From contig JAFAAN010000174.1 of NCBI GenBank assembly GCA_023426545.1, forward strand, positions 61,835 through 125,834: a DNA stretch of 64,000 nt, written 5' to 3'. The first letter of the stretch is position 1. Every line of letters begins with the position of its first letter. Shown here piece after piece: positions 18,183 to 25,612 of this stretch. The notes beneath the pieces are model-generated. The model did no database searches. It saw only the letters and a list, made by a program, of their open reading frames with translations, and was not told where the DNA came from. A program made the translations under genes and the position numbers. The DNA is from Pseudomonadota bacterium. Lineage in GTDB: Bacteria > Myxococcota > Myxococcia > Myxococcales > Myxococcaceae.

Positions 18183-20927
18183 TCAATAGGCCTCCACGAG
18201 GATGACGTGCCGGGTCCACCCGGCGCGGCTGTCCCGCTCCAGCCAGCGCTGACGCTCCTCCCGCAGGGCCACCGCCGGCGCGGCGCCCTCGCGGATGCGG
18301 CGGCGCACCCCGTCGAAGAAGCGGCCGGCGGCGTCCGGGATGTCCACCGTGGACGCCAGCACCGCGCGCGCGCCCGCGTCGATGAAGGCGGCGGGCAGGC
18401 TGAAGGGCTCGTGGCTGGTGGTGGGGCTCGCCGCGCGCCCGGCGCTGCACGCGGCCAGGAAGACCATGGGCGCCCCGGTGAGCTTCTGCTGGCGCACCAC
18501 GTCCGCGGTGAGCGCGTAGCGGCCGCTCGTCTCCGGGGACAGGACCACCAGCGACGCGTCCGACAGCGACGGGTCCATGATGCCGTGGGCGTGGATTTCA
18601 ATCTCGGTGGCGTCCCGCATGTCCGCCAGCACCCGCGCGGGCGTGGCGTCCGAGCCGGACAGCACCTGGAGCGGCACCGCCTCCGGCTCCTGGGACGGCA
18701 GCCACTGGGGCAGCCGCGGCAGTTGGAGCAGCGCGGGCGCGTCCACGCTGGAGACGACGAGCCGCCGCGCCGAGGGCGCGCCGCGGGGCTGCGCCGTGCG
18801 GCCGAGCCGGAAGCTCCACGCCACCTCCGGCGGCAGCAGGTCCGTGCGCCCGAAGACGGGCGGCCACGCGAGCACGTCCACGTGCTCGCAGCCCCGCATG
18901 GCCAGGCGCAGCCGCTCCGGCACCAGCCGCGAGGTGTCCGCGCGGCTGAAGGGCCCCTGCCGGTCCGTCTCGTAGTGGCCCAGCACCTCGCCCTTCAGGC
19001 CTCGCGCCACCAGCACCGTGCGCTCGCCGTGCACGGCCGCCGCCAGGGCGCACCGCTGGGGCACGGGCGTGCCGAGCTGCGCGGCCATCAGCTCCAGCGC
19101 CTGGGTGTACTCCCCCGCCTTGCCCGCATCGGTGGCGAGCGAGGAGTAGCTCAGCGCCCAGGCCTCGCGCGCCAGCGAGTCCCCCCGGGGCAGCGCCTCC
19201 GCCTCGGTGATGGTCTGCCGCAGCAGGGCCCGGCCCCGCTCCGATTCAGCGTCCAGCAGGAAGCGGCCCTCCACGTAGCGGGCATACACCGCGTCGCTGG
19301 GCATGGGGTTGCTGTGATTGGCCCACGTCAGCGCCCGGCGCAGCAGCGCCTCGTCTCCGGGCTTCGGCCGCGTGCGCGACAGCTCCGCGAGGTTGACGGC
19401 GAACAGCAGGCTGAGCGGCTCGTTCTCGCAGGCGGCGTTCGCGTCCACCTCGCGGCGCGCGTCGTCCATGCGGTTGTCCAGGTAGTACGTGTGCGCCAGG
19501 TTCTCCCGGGGCCAGACGCAGTTGTCCCGGCCGCGGGCGGACCACTCCTCGACGTAGGCGCGCGAGCTGGCGAAGTCTCCGCGCGAGCGGGTGATGGCGG
19601 CCAGCGCCTCCAGCGCGGTGAACTCCATGTCCCACTCCCGCAGCTGGCGGGCCCAGGACCAGGCGTTGCGGGCATGCTGCTCGCCCTCGGTGAGCCGCTG
19701 CAGGTCGGCGTAGAGGATGCCCAGGCGCAGCTCCAGGTCGACGCAGCGCGCGGAGAGACCGCCCTCGCGGCAGCGCTGGAGCGCGTTGAAGATGCGCTGC
19801 TCGGCCTTCCACCACTGGCCCTCCGCCGTCTCGCGAATGGCCTCCTCGCGCTCGATGTAGAGGTTGAACCAGGGGTCGTTCTGGCGCTTCGCCCGCTCCA
19901 CCACCTGGGCCAGCATGCGGCGCGTGGCGCGGGCATGCTGCGCCGTACCCAGGAAGAGGTCGTCCTCCCCCGAGGCCCGCACCCGCTCCAGCAGCTCGTC
20001 CGGTCGGGCCAGCTTGCCCCGCACCAGCGACGCGTACTCGCGCGCCAGCGCGCCACGGCGCGTGAAGTTCCGGCTGCTCACGCGCTTGACGTAGTCCGTC
20101 AGCGCGGAGCCCCCGTGACTCCGGTCCAGTTCCTGCGCCAGGGGCAGCAGGGCCAGGGCGCGCTCCTTCGAGGGCACCGCGCGCACCACTTCATAGAAGG
20201 CCTGCCGGACGACGCCGGGGTCCTTCCGGGCGGCCTCCAGCGGCAGGGGCGCCTGGGGGTCGTCCACCAGCGCGAGCGTGGCCTCCCGCGCCTCCTTCCA
20301 GCGGCGGGCGCGCTCCATCGTCGCGTCACGCTGCTCGCGGGCGTGGGCCTTCGCCTCCCGGCTCCACCCCTGTTCGCCCAGCAGCGCCACCTGCTCGAAG
20401 GTCTCCGCGGCCTTCATCGTGAGCCCCATCTCCTGGAGCACGAGCGCGCGGTTCCACATGGCCTGCGCATGCCTCGGCTGCGCCTTCAACACACCGTCCA
20501 GCAGCCGCAGGGCCTGCTCATGGGCCCCCCGGGCGAGGTACACCGCGGCCAGGTCGCTGTCGCGGTCCGGCGAGGAAGGCATGCGCTCCAGGAAGGAGGC
20601 CGCCTGGTTCCACTCGCCCTGGAGGGCATAGGCCGCCGCGATGCCCGACAGGTCGCCCGCCTCCTCCAGCCGGGCGAGGTCGCGCAGGGGAATGGGCTCG
20701 GGGGGGACCGGGCAGCCGCCCGCCGAGGTGCGCGGCCGGTAGCGGTCCGCCTCGGGGTGCGTGAGCCGGGCCTCGATGCGCGACGCGGCGCGCCGCTCCG
20801 CCCAGAACTGCGGTGACACGGGCGCCCCGCTCCCCTTCGGGGGCGTGCGGGCAAGCAGGACGGTCAGCACCAACACAGGCGTTGCCAGCGCCAGAACCAG
20901 GACCTTGTCGTACGCCGGCTTCAACAT
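18183..20927 (-). CDS. Membrane-anchored TPR-CHAT caspase-like protease
   Basis: 914 residues. An uncleaved N-terminal membrane anchor (about residues 9-25, VLVLALATPVLVLTVLLA) is followed by some 600 residues of helical TPR-like repeats. A C-terminal CHAT (caspase HetF-associated with TPRs) domain follows. The catalytic dyad is visible: His in EIHAHGIMD (residues 779/781) and Cys827 in AACSAGRA. CHAT proteases are separase/caspase-like cysteine endopeptidases. The first 330 residues after the anchor are co-linear with the anti-sigma output domain at 14727-16130, which suggests the two are parts of one system. ATG 20927 is preceded by GAGGGGGC. It is transcribed toward the sigma/anti-sigma pair but with two genes between. 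The substrate is unknown. Confidence 0.88.
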   Translation of the reverse strand: MLKPAYDKVLVLALATPVLVLTVLLARTPPKGSGAPVSPQFWAERRAASRIEARLTHPEADRYRPRTSAGGCPVPPEPIPLRDLARLEEAGDLSGIAAAYALQGEWNQAASFLERMPSSPDRDSDLAAVYLARGAHEQALRLLDGVLKAQPRHAQAMWNRALVLQEMGLTMKAAETFEQVALLGEQGWSREAKAHAREQRDATMERARRWKEAREATLALVDDPQAPLPLEAARKDPGVVRQAFYEVVRAVPSKERALALLPLAQELDRSHGGSALTDYVKRVSSRNFTRRGALAREYASLVRGKLARPDELLERVRASGEDDLFLGTAQHARATRRMLAQVVERAKRQNDPWFNLYIEREEAIRETAEGQWWKAEQRIFNALQRCREGGLSARCVDLELRLGILYADLQRLTEGEQHARNAWSWARQLREWDMEFTALEALAAITRSRGDFASSRAYVEEWSARGRDNCVWPRENLAHTYYLDNRMDDARREVDANAACENEPLSLLFAVNLAELSRTRPKPGDEALLRRALTWANHSNPMPSDAVYARYVEGRFLLDAESERGRALLRQTITEAEALPRGDSLAREAWALSYSSLATDAGKAGEYTQALELMAAQLGTPVPQRCALAAAVHGERTVLVARGLKGEVLGHYETDRQGPFSRADTSRLVPERLRLAMRGCEHVDVLAWPPVFGRTDLLPPEVAWSFRLGRTAQPRGAPSARRLVVSSVDAPALLQLPRLPQWLPSQEPEAVPLQVLSGSDATPARVLADMRDATEIEIHAHGIMDPSLSDASLVVLSPETSGRYALTADVVRQQKLTGAPMVFLAACSAGRAASPTTSHEPFSLPAAFIDAGARAVLASTVDIPDAAGRFFDGVRRRIREGAAPAVALREERQRWLERDSRAGWTRHVILVEAY

Positions 20928-21380
20928 ACTGCCCCCTCGGGCGCCATCCCCCGAAACAGCCGCCCAGCGACCGCGTTGTACACCATCAATCCTTCCCCAC
21001 CGACTTCTGGCAGGGGCCGGCGCGGCCGGAAACGACTCCCGAGCACACGGTCACCGGCTGAATTTTCACTGCATTTCCAGCCCGCCTCCCCAGCCGCCCG
21101 CCGCCAGGGCGCCGGGTGGTCAGGCCGTGAACCCGCCGGCCCCACCTGGAGACGGCTTGCGCCGAAAACCTTGAGTGCAGGCCCTGCCCGCATCCCACCG
21201 GAATCACGGCCTGTCCGTCCGCGGAAGCCAGCGTGAGCGCAGCGGCCAGCCCGAAGGCCCGCCCCCCACGCGAGAGGGCGGCGGCCCGCGCGCACGAGGG
21301 TTCTTCAACAGGGCACGAGCGGGAAGCAGCACGCCCGATTGAGTGTCCCACTGCGCCAACCTGGAACGAAAGGACCTCGC
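20928..21380. other. Divergent intergenic region, 453 bases
   Basis: Lies between the CHAT gene start and the polysaccharide lyase start. I see no convincing gene in it. A minus-strand frame through 21200 contains a signal-peptide-like stretch (FGLAAALTLASADG) but has no start codon with a ribosome site, and its C-terminal part is shadow-like. Presumably it holds both promoters; none was recognisable. Confidence 0.5.
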
Positions 21381-22430
21381 TTGACGCAGCTGCTTCGACT
21401 CGCCGCCCTGGTGCCGCTGATTCCCACGTTCGCCGCCGCGGACGTGGTGTGGAGGGGCGACTTCGAGACGGGAAACACCTCTCAGTGGACGCGCAGCCAG
21501 AGCGTCGCCAACAGCCGGCTGCAGGTGGTGACGGACGTCGTCCGCGAGGGCCGCTATGCATTGAAGGCCACGGTGCGCCAGGGCGATGACCCCATTGGCG
21601 CCAGCGGCAACCGCAACGAATTGCTCTACCTCAGCCAGGAGAAGACGGACTCCACCTGGTACTACAAGTGGAGCACCCTCTTCCCGGCCAACTACCCGCT
21701 CGACGATGGCTGGCAGGTCTTCGCGCAGTGGCACCAGGAGGGCTGCTGCGGCTCGCCGCCGCTGGAGTTCTACGTGCGCGGCGAGGAGATGCACATGCGC
21801 GTGGGCGGCGCGAAGGGCAAGGTGCTGTGGACGGCCCCGCTCCAGCGCGGTGACTGGCACGACTTCGTGTTGCAGGTGAAGTGGTCGCCCAACGCGAAGA
21901 AAGGCTTCGTCCAGCTCTGGCACAACGGCGATGTCGCCGTGCCGAAGACCTACGCCGCGACGCAGTTCGGCAAGGAGTTCAACTACCTGAAGCTGGGCCT
22001 GTACCGCGACGACGCCATCCGCCCGGAGGCCAGCGTGTACCACGACGGCTTCCTCATGGCGTCCACGCTGGAGGCGGTGATGCCCCCCGCGCCGGAACTG
22101 GAACCGGAGCCGGAGCCGGAGCCGACCCTCCCGGAGCCGGAGCCCGCGCCGACGCCCCCCGAGCCGGAGCAGCCCGTGGACACCGCGTCCGAGCCCCCCT
22201 CCGTCGAGACGCCCGTCTCCGAGCCGCAGACGCGGTGGGGCGTGATGGGCCACGGCGACACCCTCCTCCCCGGGAACTCGCTGGGCGAGACCAACGTGCG
22301 GGGTTGCAGCGCCTCGGGCGGTATGGCGTCCAGCGCGCCCCTCACCGCCGCCGTGGGCCTGCTCTCGCTGGGCGCCCTGCTCGCCCGCCGGCGCAAGCGC
22401 GCCCGGGCCTCCGCTCACGCGAAGCGCTGA
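21381..22430 (+). CDS. Secreted polysaccharide lyase-like protein with MYXO-CTERM-type anchor
   Basis: 349 residues. Signal peptide (LLRLAALVPLIPTFAAA), then a jelly-roll domain resembling the heparin lyase-like polysaccharide lyase family: WRGDFETGNTSQW at the start, NRNELLYL, and W-VFAQWHQEG in the middle. A Pro/Glu linker rich in PEPEPEP follows. The C-terminus has a Cys (GCSASGG) next to a hydrophobic stretch and RRRKRAR, the MYXO-CTERM sorting pattern for myxobacterial surface anchoring. I chose the TTG at 21381 because GAAAGGA sits 7 bases upstream and the signal peptide starts right there; a GTG at 21339 has no ribosome site. The substrate polysaccharide is unknown, and lyase chemistry is inferred from the fold only. 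Confidence 0.85.
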   Translation: MTQLLRLAALVPLIPTFAAADVVWRGDFETGNTSQWTRSQSVANSRLQVVTDVVREGRYALKATVRQGDDPIGASGNRNELLYLSQEKTDSTWYYKWSTLFPANYPLDDGWQVFAQWHQEGCCGSPPLEFYVRGEEMHMRVGGAKGKVLWTAPLQRGDWHDFVLQVKWSPNAKKGFVQLWHNGDVAVPKTYAATQFGKEFNYLKLGLYRDDAIRPEASVYHDGFLMASTLEAVMPPAPELEPEPEPEPTLPEPEPAPTPPEPEQPVDTASEPPSVETPVSEPQTRWGVMGHGDTLLPGNSLGETNVRGCSASGGMASSAPLTAAVGLLSLGALLARRRKRARASAHAKR

Positions 22431-22495
22431 GCCGCCCCGCGCGAGCACCGCCAGGCCTGTTCGCCAGAAGGCCATGCCCGCGCCGATGCCCCGGG

Positions 22496-23038
22496 TCAGG
22501 GCTCCTTGAGGAGGGGGAGCCCCACGGCGACCTTGGCCAGCAGCTCGCGCAGCGTGGCGTGCTCCTCCTCGCTGAGGGGCGCCATCAACGCCGCGATGCG
22601 GCGGTAGTGGTCCGGCAGCATGCCTTCAATCAACTGCCGGGCCTTGGGCGTGAGGCGCACCGTGTACATGCGGCGGTCCTCCGGGTGGTCCTCGCGGGAG
22701 ATGAGGCCGTCCTTCTCCAGCGTGTCCAGCAGCCCCGTCATCGTGGCGCGGCTGACGCCGGAGTTCTCCGCGAGGTCCGCGGGCGTGAGCCCTCCCGTGC
22801 GCTCCGTGTCCTCCGAGGTGTACAGCCGGACCAGCACCGTGAAGCGCCCCAGCGACAGGCCATGGCGGCCCAGGTGGGCCTCATAGGCGCCCGACAGGTC
22901 ATGCGACGCCCGCAGCAGGGCGATGCACGTCTCGATGGCGCGCGTGTCGAGCCCCGGGAAACGCTGCGCCAGGCGCCGGAGCCGCTCGTAGCGTGGCGCG
23001 TCCACGGAGGTCGGAGGGCTGGGAGGTCGGGTAGGCAC
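22496..23038 (-). CDS. MarR-family transcriptional regulator
   Basis: 180 residues. The winged helix lies in the second half: LTPADLAENSGVSRATMTGLLDTLEKDGLISR, then the wing EDRRMYTVRLTPKAR. It is a dimeric DNA-binding protein, usually released by phenolic or other small ligands. The start is a GTG at 23038 with GAGG 9 bases upstream. A near-palindrome lies 13 bases before the start and could be an autoregulatory operator. No target operon is obvious: the gene stands alone between the lyase gene and a small divergent gene. Confidence 0.92.
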   Translation of the reverse strand: MPTRPPSPPTSVDAPRYERLRRLAQRFPGLDTRAIETCIALLRASHDLSGAYEAHLGRHGLSLGRFTVLVRLYTSEDTERTGGLTPADLAENSGVSRATMTGLLDTLEKDGLISREDHPEDRRMYTVRLTPKARQLIEGMLPDHYRRIAALMAPLSEEEHATLRELLAKVAVGLPLLKEP

Positions 23039-23050
23039 GCTCCTGACCTC

Positions 23051-23064
23051 GTAAGGCGCCTAAC
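23051..23064. promoter_or_regulatory. Near-palindromic candidate MarR operator
   Basis: GTAAGGCGCCTAAC is palindromic except for one mismatched pair, and lies between the divergent marR-like gene and the small gene at 23141. TTAG/CTAA-type symmetric sites are typical for MarR dimers. The assignment is by position and symmetry only. Confidence 0.4.
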
Positions 23065-23140
23065 CGCTCAAGGCAAATGGAAAGGTGGCGCGGCACCCCC
23101 CCGGCCTGACGCCGAACGCCCCTGGCGTTATGAACGTCCC

Positions 23141-23374
23141 GTGCTGGACGTGAAGGACGCCACCGTGCAGTCGGCCCTGCGCCGCGCGTGTGAGGAAGTC
23201 GGCTTGCCGGACTCCCTCCGGGGCTGCGTGTATCCCCTGCTGAGAGACGCAGAGGGCGAGTGGCCGGTCTGCTGCGGTGGAGGCTGCCATCCCTGCGCCT
23301 CTTCGCTGGTGGACGTGGCCCTCCGCACGTTGGAGCTGCTCGGGACGCCCCGGCGCGCGCCCGTGGTCGGCTGA
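23141..23374 (+). CDS. Small Cys-rich protein of unknown function
   Basis: 77 residues from GTG 23141 (or 74 from GTG 23150). I do not recognise the family. It contains WPVCCGGGCHPCASS, four Cys and one His packed in the middle like a metal-binding or redox cluster, plus a further Cys on each side, flanked by two amphipathic helices. Third codon positions are almost all G or C, as in the real genes here. No ribosome site is visible, so the start is uncertain; the frame is open upstream. It is divergent from the MarR-type gene and may share its operator. Confidence 0.55.
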   Translation: MLDVKDATVQSALRRACEEVGLPDSLRGCVYPLLRDAEGEWPVCCGGGCHPCASSLVDVALRTLELLGTPRRAPVVG

Positions 23375-23506
23375 CGCGAGGCCGGAGCGGGTATGAGGCC
23401 CCGGACGACGGAGGGCATTCGCACCCTCCGGCGCAGGTTCCTCCGTGAGGATTTCGTGCGGGAACCATGACGTGAATGCCGCCGCCCCCCTCCGCACCAT
23501 GGGGGC

Positions 23507-25597
23507 ATGCACATCCTCGGATTCGGGTTGATGGCCGTGAGCGTGCTGGGGGCGACGCTCGATGCCCCCGTCACGTCGGTCACCGTCTATAGCGACCAGG
23601 CGCGCGTGGTTCGCTCCGGCAGCCTCGCGGTCTCAGGCTCGCAGCGCGTGACGTTCCCCCGGCTGCCCAAGAGCGTGGACACAGACTCCATCCGCGTCGA
23701 GGCCGAGGGCGCGGAGGTGTCGCATGTGGACGTCCGCACCGTGAAGGACGAGGCCTTCTCGCACGACGAAGCAAAGAAGCTGCTCTCACGGATGGAGGAG
23801 CTCGACACGGCGCTCACACGCATCACCGCCGAGCGCGCCGTCCATCACGCGCAGCTCGAGGCGCTCCGGCGCGTGCGCCCCTCGGTGCAGTCCGACAGCG
23901 ACGCTGCCCGCGCGCAGACCGCGCCCGCCGCATGGAACGCCGCCGTGTCCTTCCTCATGGACAACTCGGCCCGGCTGGAGGCCCGGATACGGGAGCTCGA
24001 CACGCAGTCCGAGGCGCTCAAGCAGGAACGGCAGCAGCACGCGGACCGCGCCGCGACGTTGGGCAAGACGTTCAGCGAGCCGGGTGTCGAGGTGGCCGCC
24101 ACGCTCACGGGGAAAGGCACCACGAAGGTCGCGTTGACGTACCTCACCAGCGGCGCCCGCTGGTATCCCCGCTATGAGTTGCAGCTCCAACCCGAGTCGC
24201 AGCGGGTGCAGATGGCCTTCTACGGCCGCGTCAGTCAGGAGACGGGTGAGGACTGGGAGGGCGCTCGGCTCACGCTCAGCACCGCCGTGCCCACGAACGC
24301 CACGGAGCTGCCGAAGCTGAGCACCTGGAAGCTCGGCGTCCGGGAGCGCTTCATTCCCACGCCGCGTGCCCACGTAGAATCCACCCGGTCCATGCCCTCC
24401 GCGCCGAGCCCACGGCCCCAGGCCACGGCCTCCTCCGAGGGCGCGCTGCGCGCCCGGTTGCTGGGACTTGCCAGACAGCGGGCCCAGGCACAGCCCGAGC
24501 CGTCGACGTCTCAAGCCACCTCGAACGCCGAGCCCCAGAATCGTAGCGCCATCCAGGGCACGCTCATCGACGCCCAGTCCCGGCGGAAGCTCGCCGACGT
24601 GGTCGTCACCGCGACCTCCTCCTCGAGCGACTCCGAACACCTGGCGGTGACAGACGCCAGAGGTGAGTACCTCCTCCCGGCCCTCCCTCCCGGCGACTAC
24701 TCCCTGCGGTTCGAGCGTGAGGAATACAAACCCTATTCCCGCAGCGCCATTCAGCTCCGCTTGAACCGCACGATTCGAGTCAACGCGGAGCTGCTCCCGG
24801 AGACCTACAGAGAGGACGTCGAAATCGCTCGCGCCCCGCCGACCATCGATGTCGGCTCCACGACGATGGGCGTCAATATCGACGATGCGTTCATCATCAG
24901 GGGCTCCGGCTCCGTTGGACTGAATCCCCCGCCAGCCTGGCGCCCCCCCACGTTCGCCCCGGAGTCTCCAGTCGCTGTCGCAGGAGGCTACAACCTCGCC
25001 TTCACCTCACAGCACCCGGAGACCCTCCTCAGTGGCAAGGGCGAACGCGCCCTCCCGCTGGTCTCCGAGTCCTGGCCCGTACAGGTGGAGCGCAAGGTGT
25101 TCCCCGCGCTCTCGCAGGACGCGTATCTGGTGGCAACGCTCCAAGGTCCCTCCCGGAGCGTTCTCCCAGGCGGTGAGGTATCGCTCTTCGTGGGCACCGA
25201 CCCGGCCGGCACCGCGACGCTGGCGACCGTCGTCCCGGGGGAGTCCTTCACCCTTCCGCTGGGCATCGACCGCGCGGTGCGAAGCGCCCGGAACGTGCAG
25301 CTCGTCGAGTCGGAGAAGGGCTTCATCTCCAAGGACGAGGTGGGCACCTACGAAGTCACCATCGAGGTTCCCAATCCCTATCCCTTTCCCCTGGCCGTGA
25401 GCGTGGTGGACCAGCTCCCGCTCAACGCCGACGGCAAGGTGGCGGTGACGCTGGTCCGTACCGAGCCCGCCGCCCAGCCCGAAGAGGGGACGGGAAGGCT
25501 CCAGTGGGACGTGGTGGTGCCTGCGTCCAGCAAGTCCACCATCTCCTTCCAATACACCCTGAGCCGCCCCAAGGGCTGGCGTCTGTACCAGCACTGA
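23507..25597 (+). CDS. DUF4139-family protein with inserted carboxypeptidase-regulatory-like domain
   Basis: 696 residues. Signal peptide, then an N-terminal DUF4140-like region (SVTVYSDQARVVRSG), a coiled coil (about 85-175) and the beta-rich DUF4139 region (ALTYLTSGARWYPRYEL onward). These make it a relative of so-called mucoidy-inhibitor A proteins, of unknown biochemical role. Between about residues 345 and 465 an extra segment begins IQGTLIDAQSRRKLADVVV and ends PPTIDVGSTTMGVNI. That is a carboxypeptidase-regulatory beta-sandwich plus the linker that leads into the plug of Oar-like TonB receptors. DUF4139 resumes after it. It is followed 15 bases later by a paralogue without the insert. 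Confidence 0.85.
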   Translation: MHILGFGLMAVSVLGATLDAPVTSVTVYSDQARVVRSGSLAVSGSQRVTFPRLPKSVDTDSIRVEAEGAEVSHVDVRTVKDEAFSHDEAKKLLSRMEELDTALTRITAERAVHHAQLEALRRVRPSVQSDSDAARAQTAPAAWNAAVSFLMDNSARLEARIRELDTQSEALKQERQQHADRAATLGKTFSEPGVEVAATLTGKGTTKVALTYLTSGARWYPRYELQLQPESQRVQMAFYGRVSQETGEDWEGARLTLSTAVPTNATELPKLSTWKLGVRERFIPTPRAHVESTRSMPSAPSPRPQATASSEGALRARLLGLARQRAQAQPEPSTSQATSNAEPQNRSAIQGTLIDAQSRRKLADVVVTATSSSSDSEHLAVTDARGEYLLPALPPGDYSLRFEREEYKPYSRSAIQLRLNRTIRVNAELLPETYREDVEIARAPPTIDVGSTTMGVNIDDAFIIRGSGSVGLNPPPAWRPPTFAPESPVAVAGGYNLAFTSQHPETLLSGKGERALPLVSESWPVQVERKVFPALSQDAYLVATLQGPSRSVLPGGEVSLFVGTDPAGTATLATVVPGESFTLPLGIDRAVRSARNVQLVESEKGFISKDEVGTYEVTIEVPNPYPFPLAVSVVDQLPLNADGKVAVTLVRTEPAAQPEEGTGRLQWDVVVPASSKSTISFQYTLSRPKGWRLYQH

Positions 25598-25612
25598 CCC
25601 GAGGACCGAACC

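Noticed and set aside
18190..20816. A very long plus-strand frame continuing from the JmjC hydroxylase, about 1222 residues in total
   Set aside because: After the hydroxylase fold the sequence is Arg/Pro/His/Gln-rich without motifs and lies exactly antisense to the well-supported CHAT gene; it is the mirror of high-GC codon use.
20986..21561. Minus-strand frame with a signal-peptide-like stretch
   Set aside because: No start codon with a ribosome site near the hydrophobic stretch, Arg/Gly-rich flanks, and it overlaps the start of the lyase gene.
22093..22180. GAGCCGGAGCC-type repeats
   Set aside because: They encode the Pro/Glu linker of the polysaccharide lyase; simple protein low complexity.
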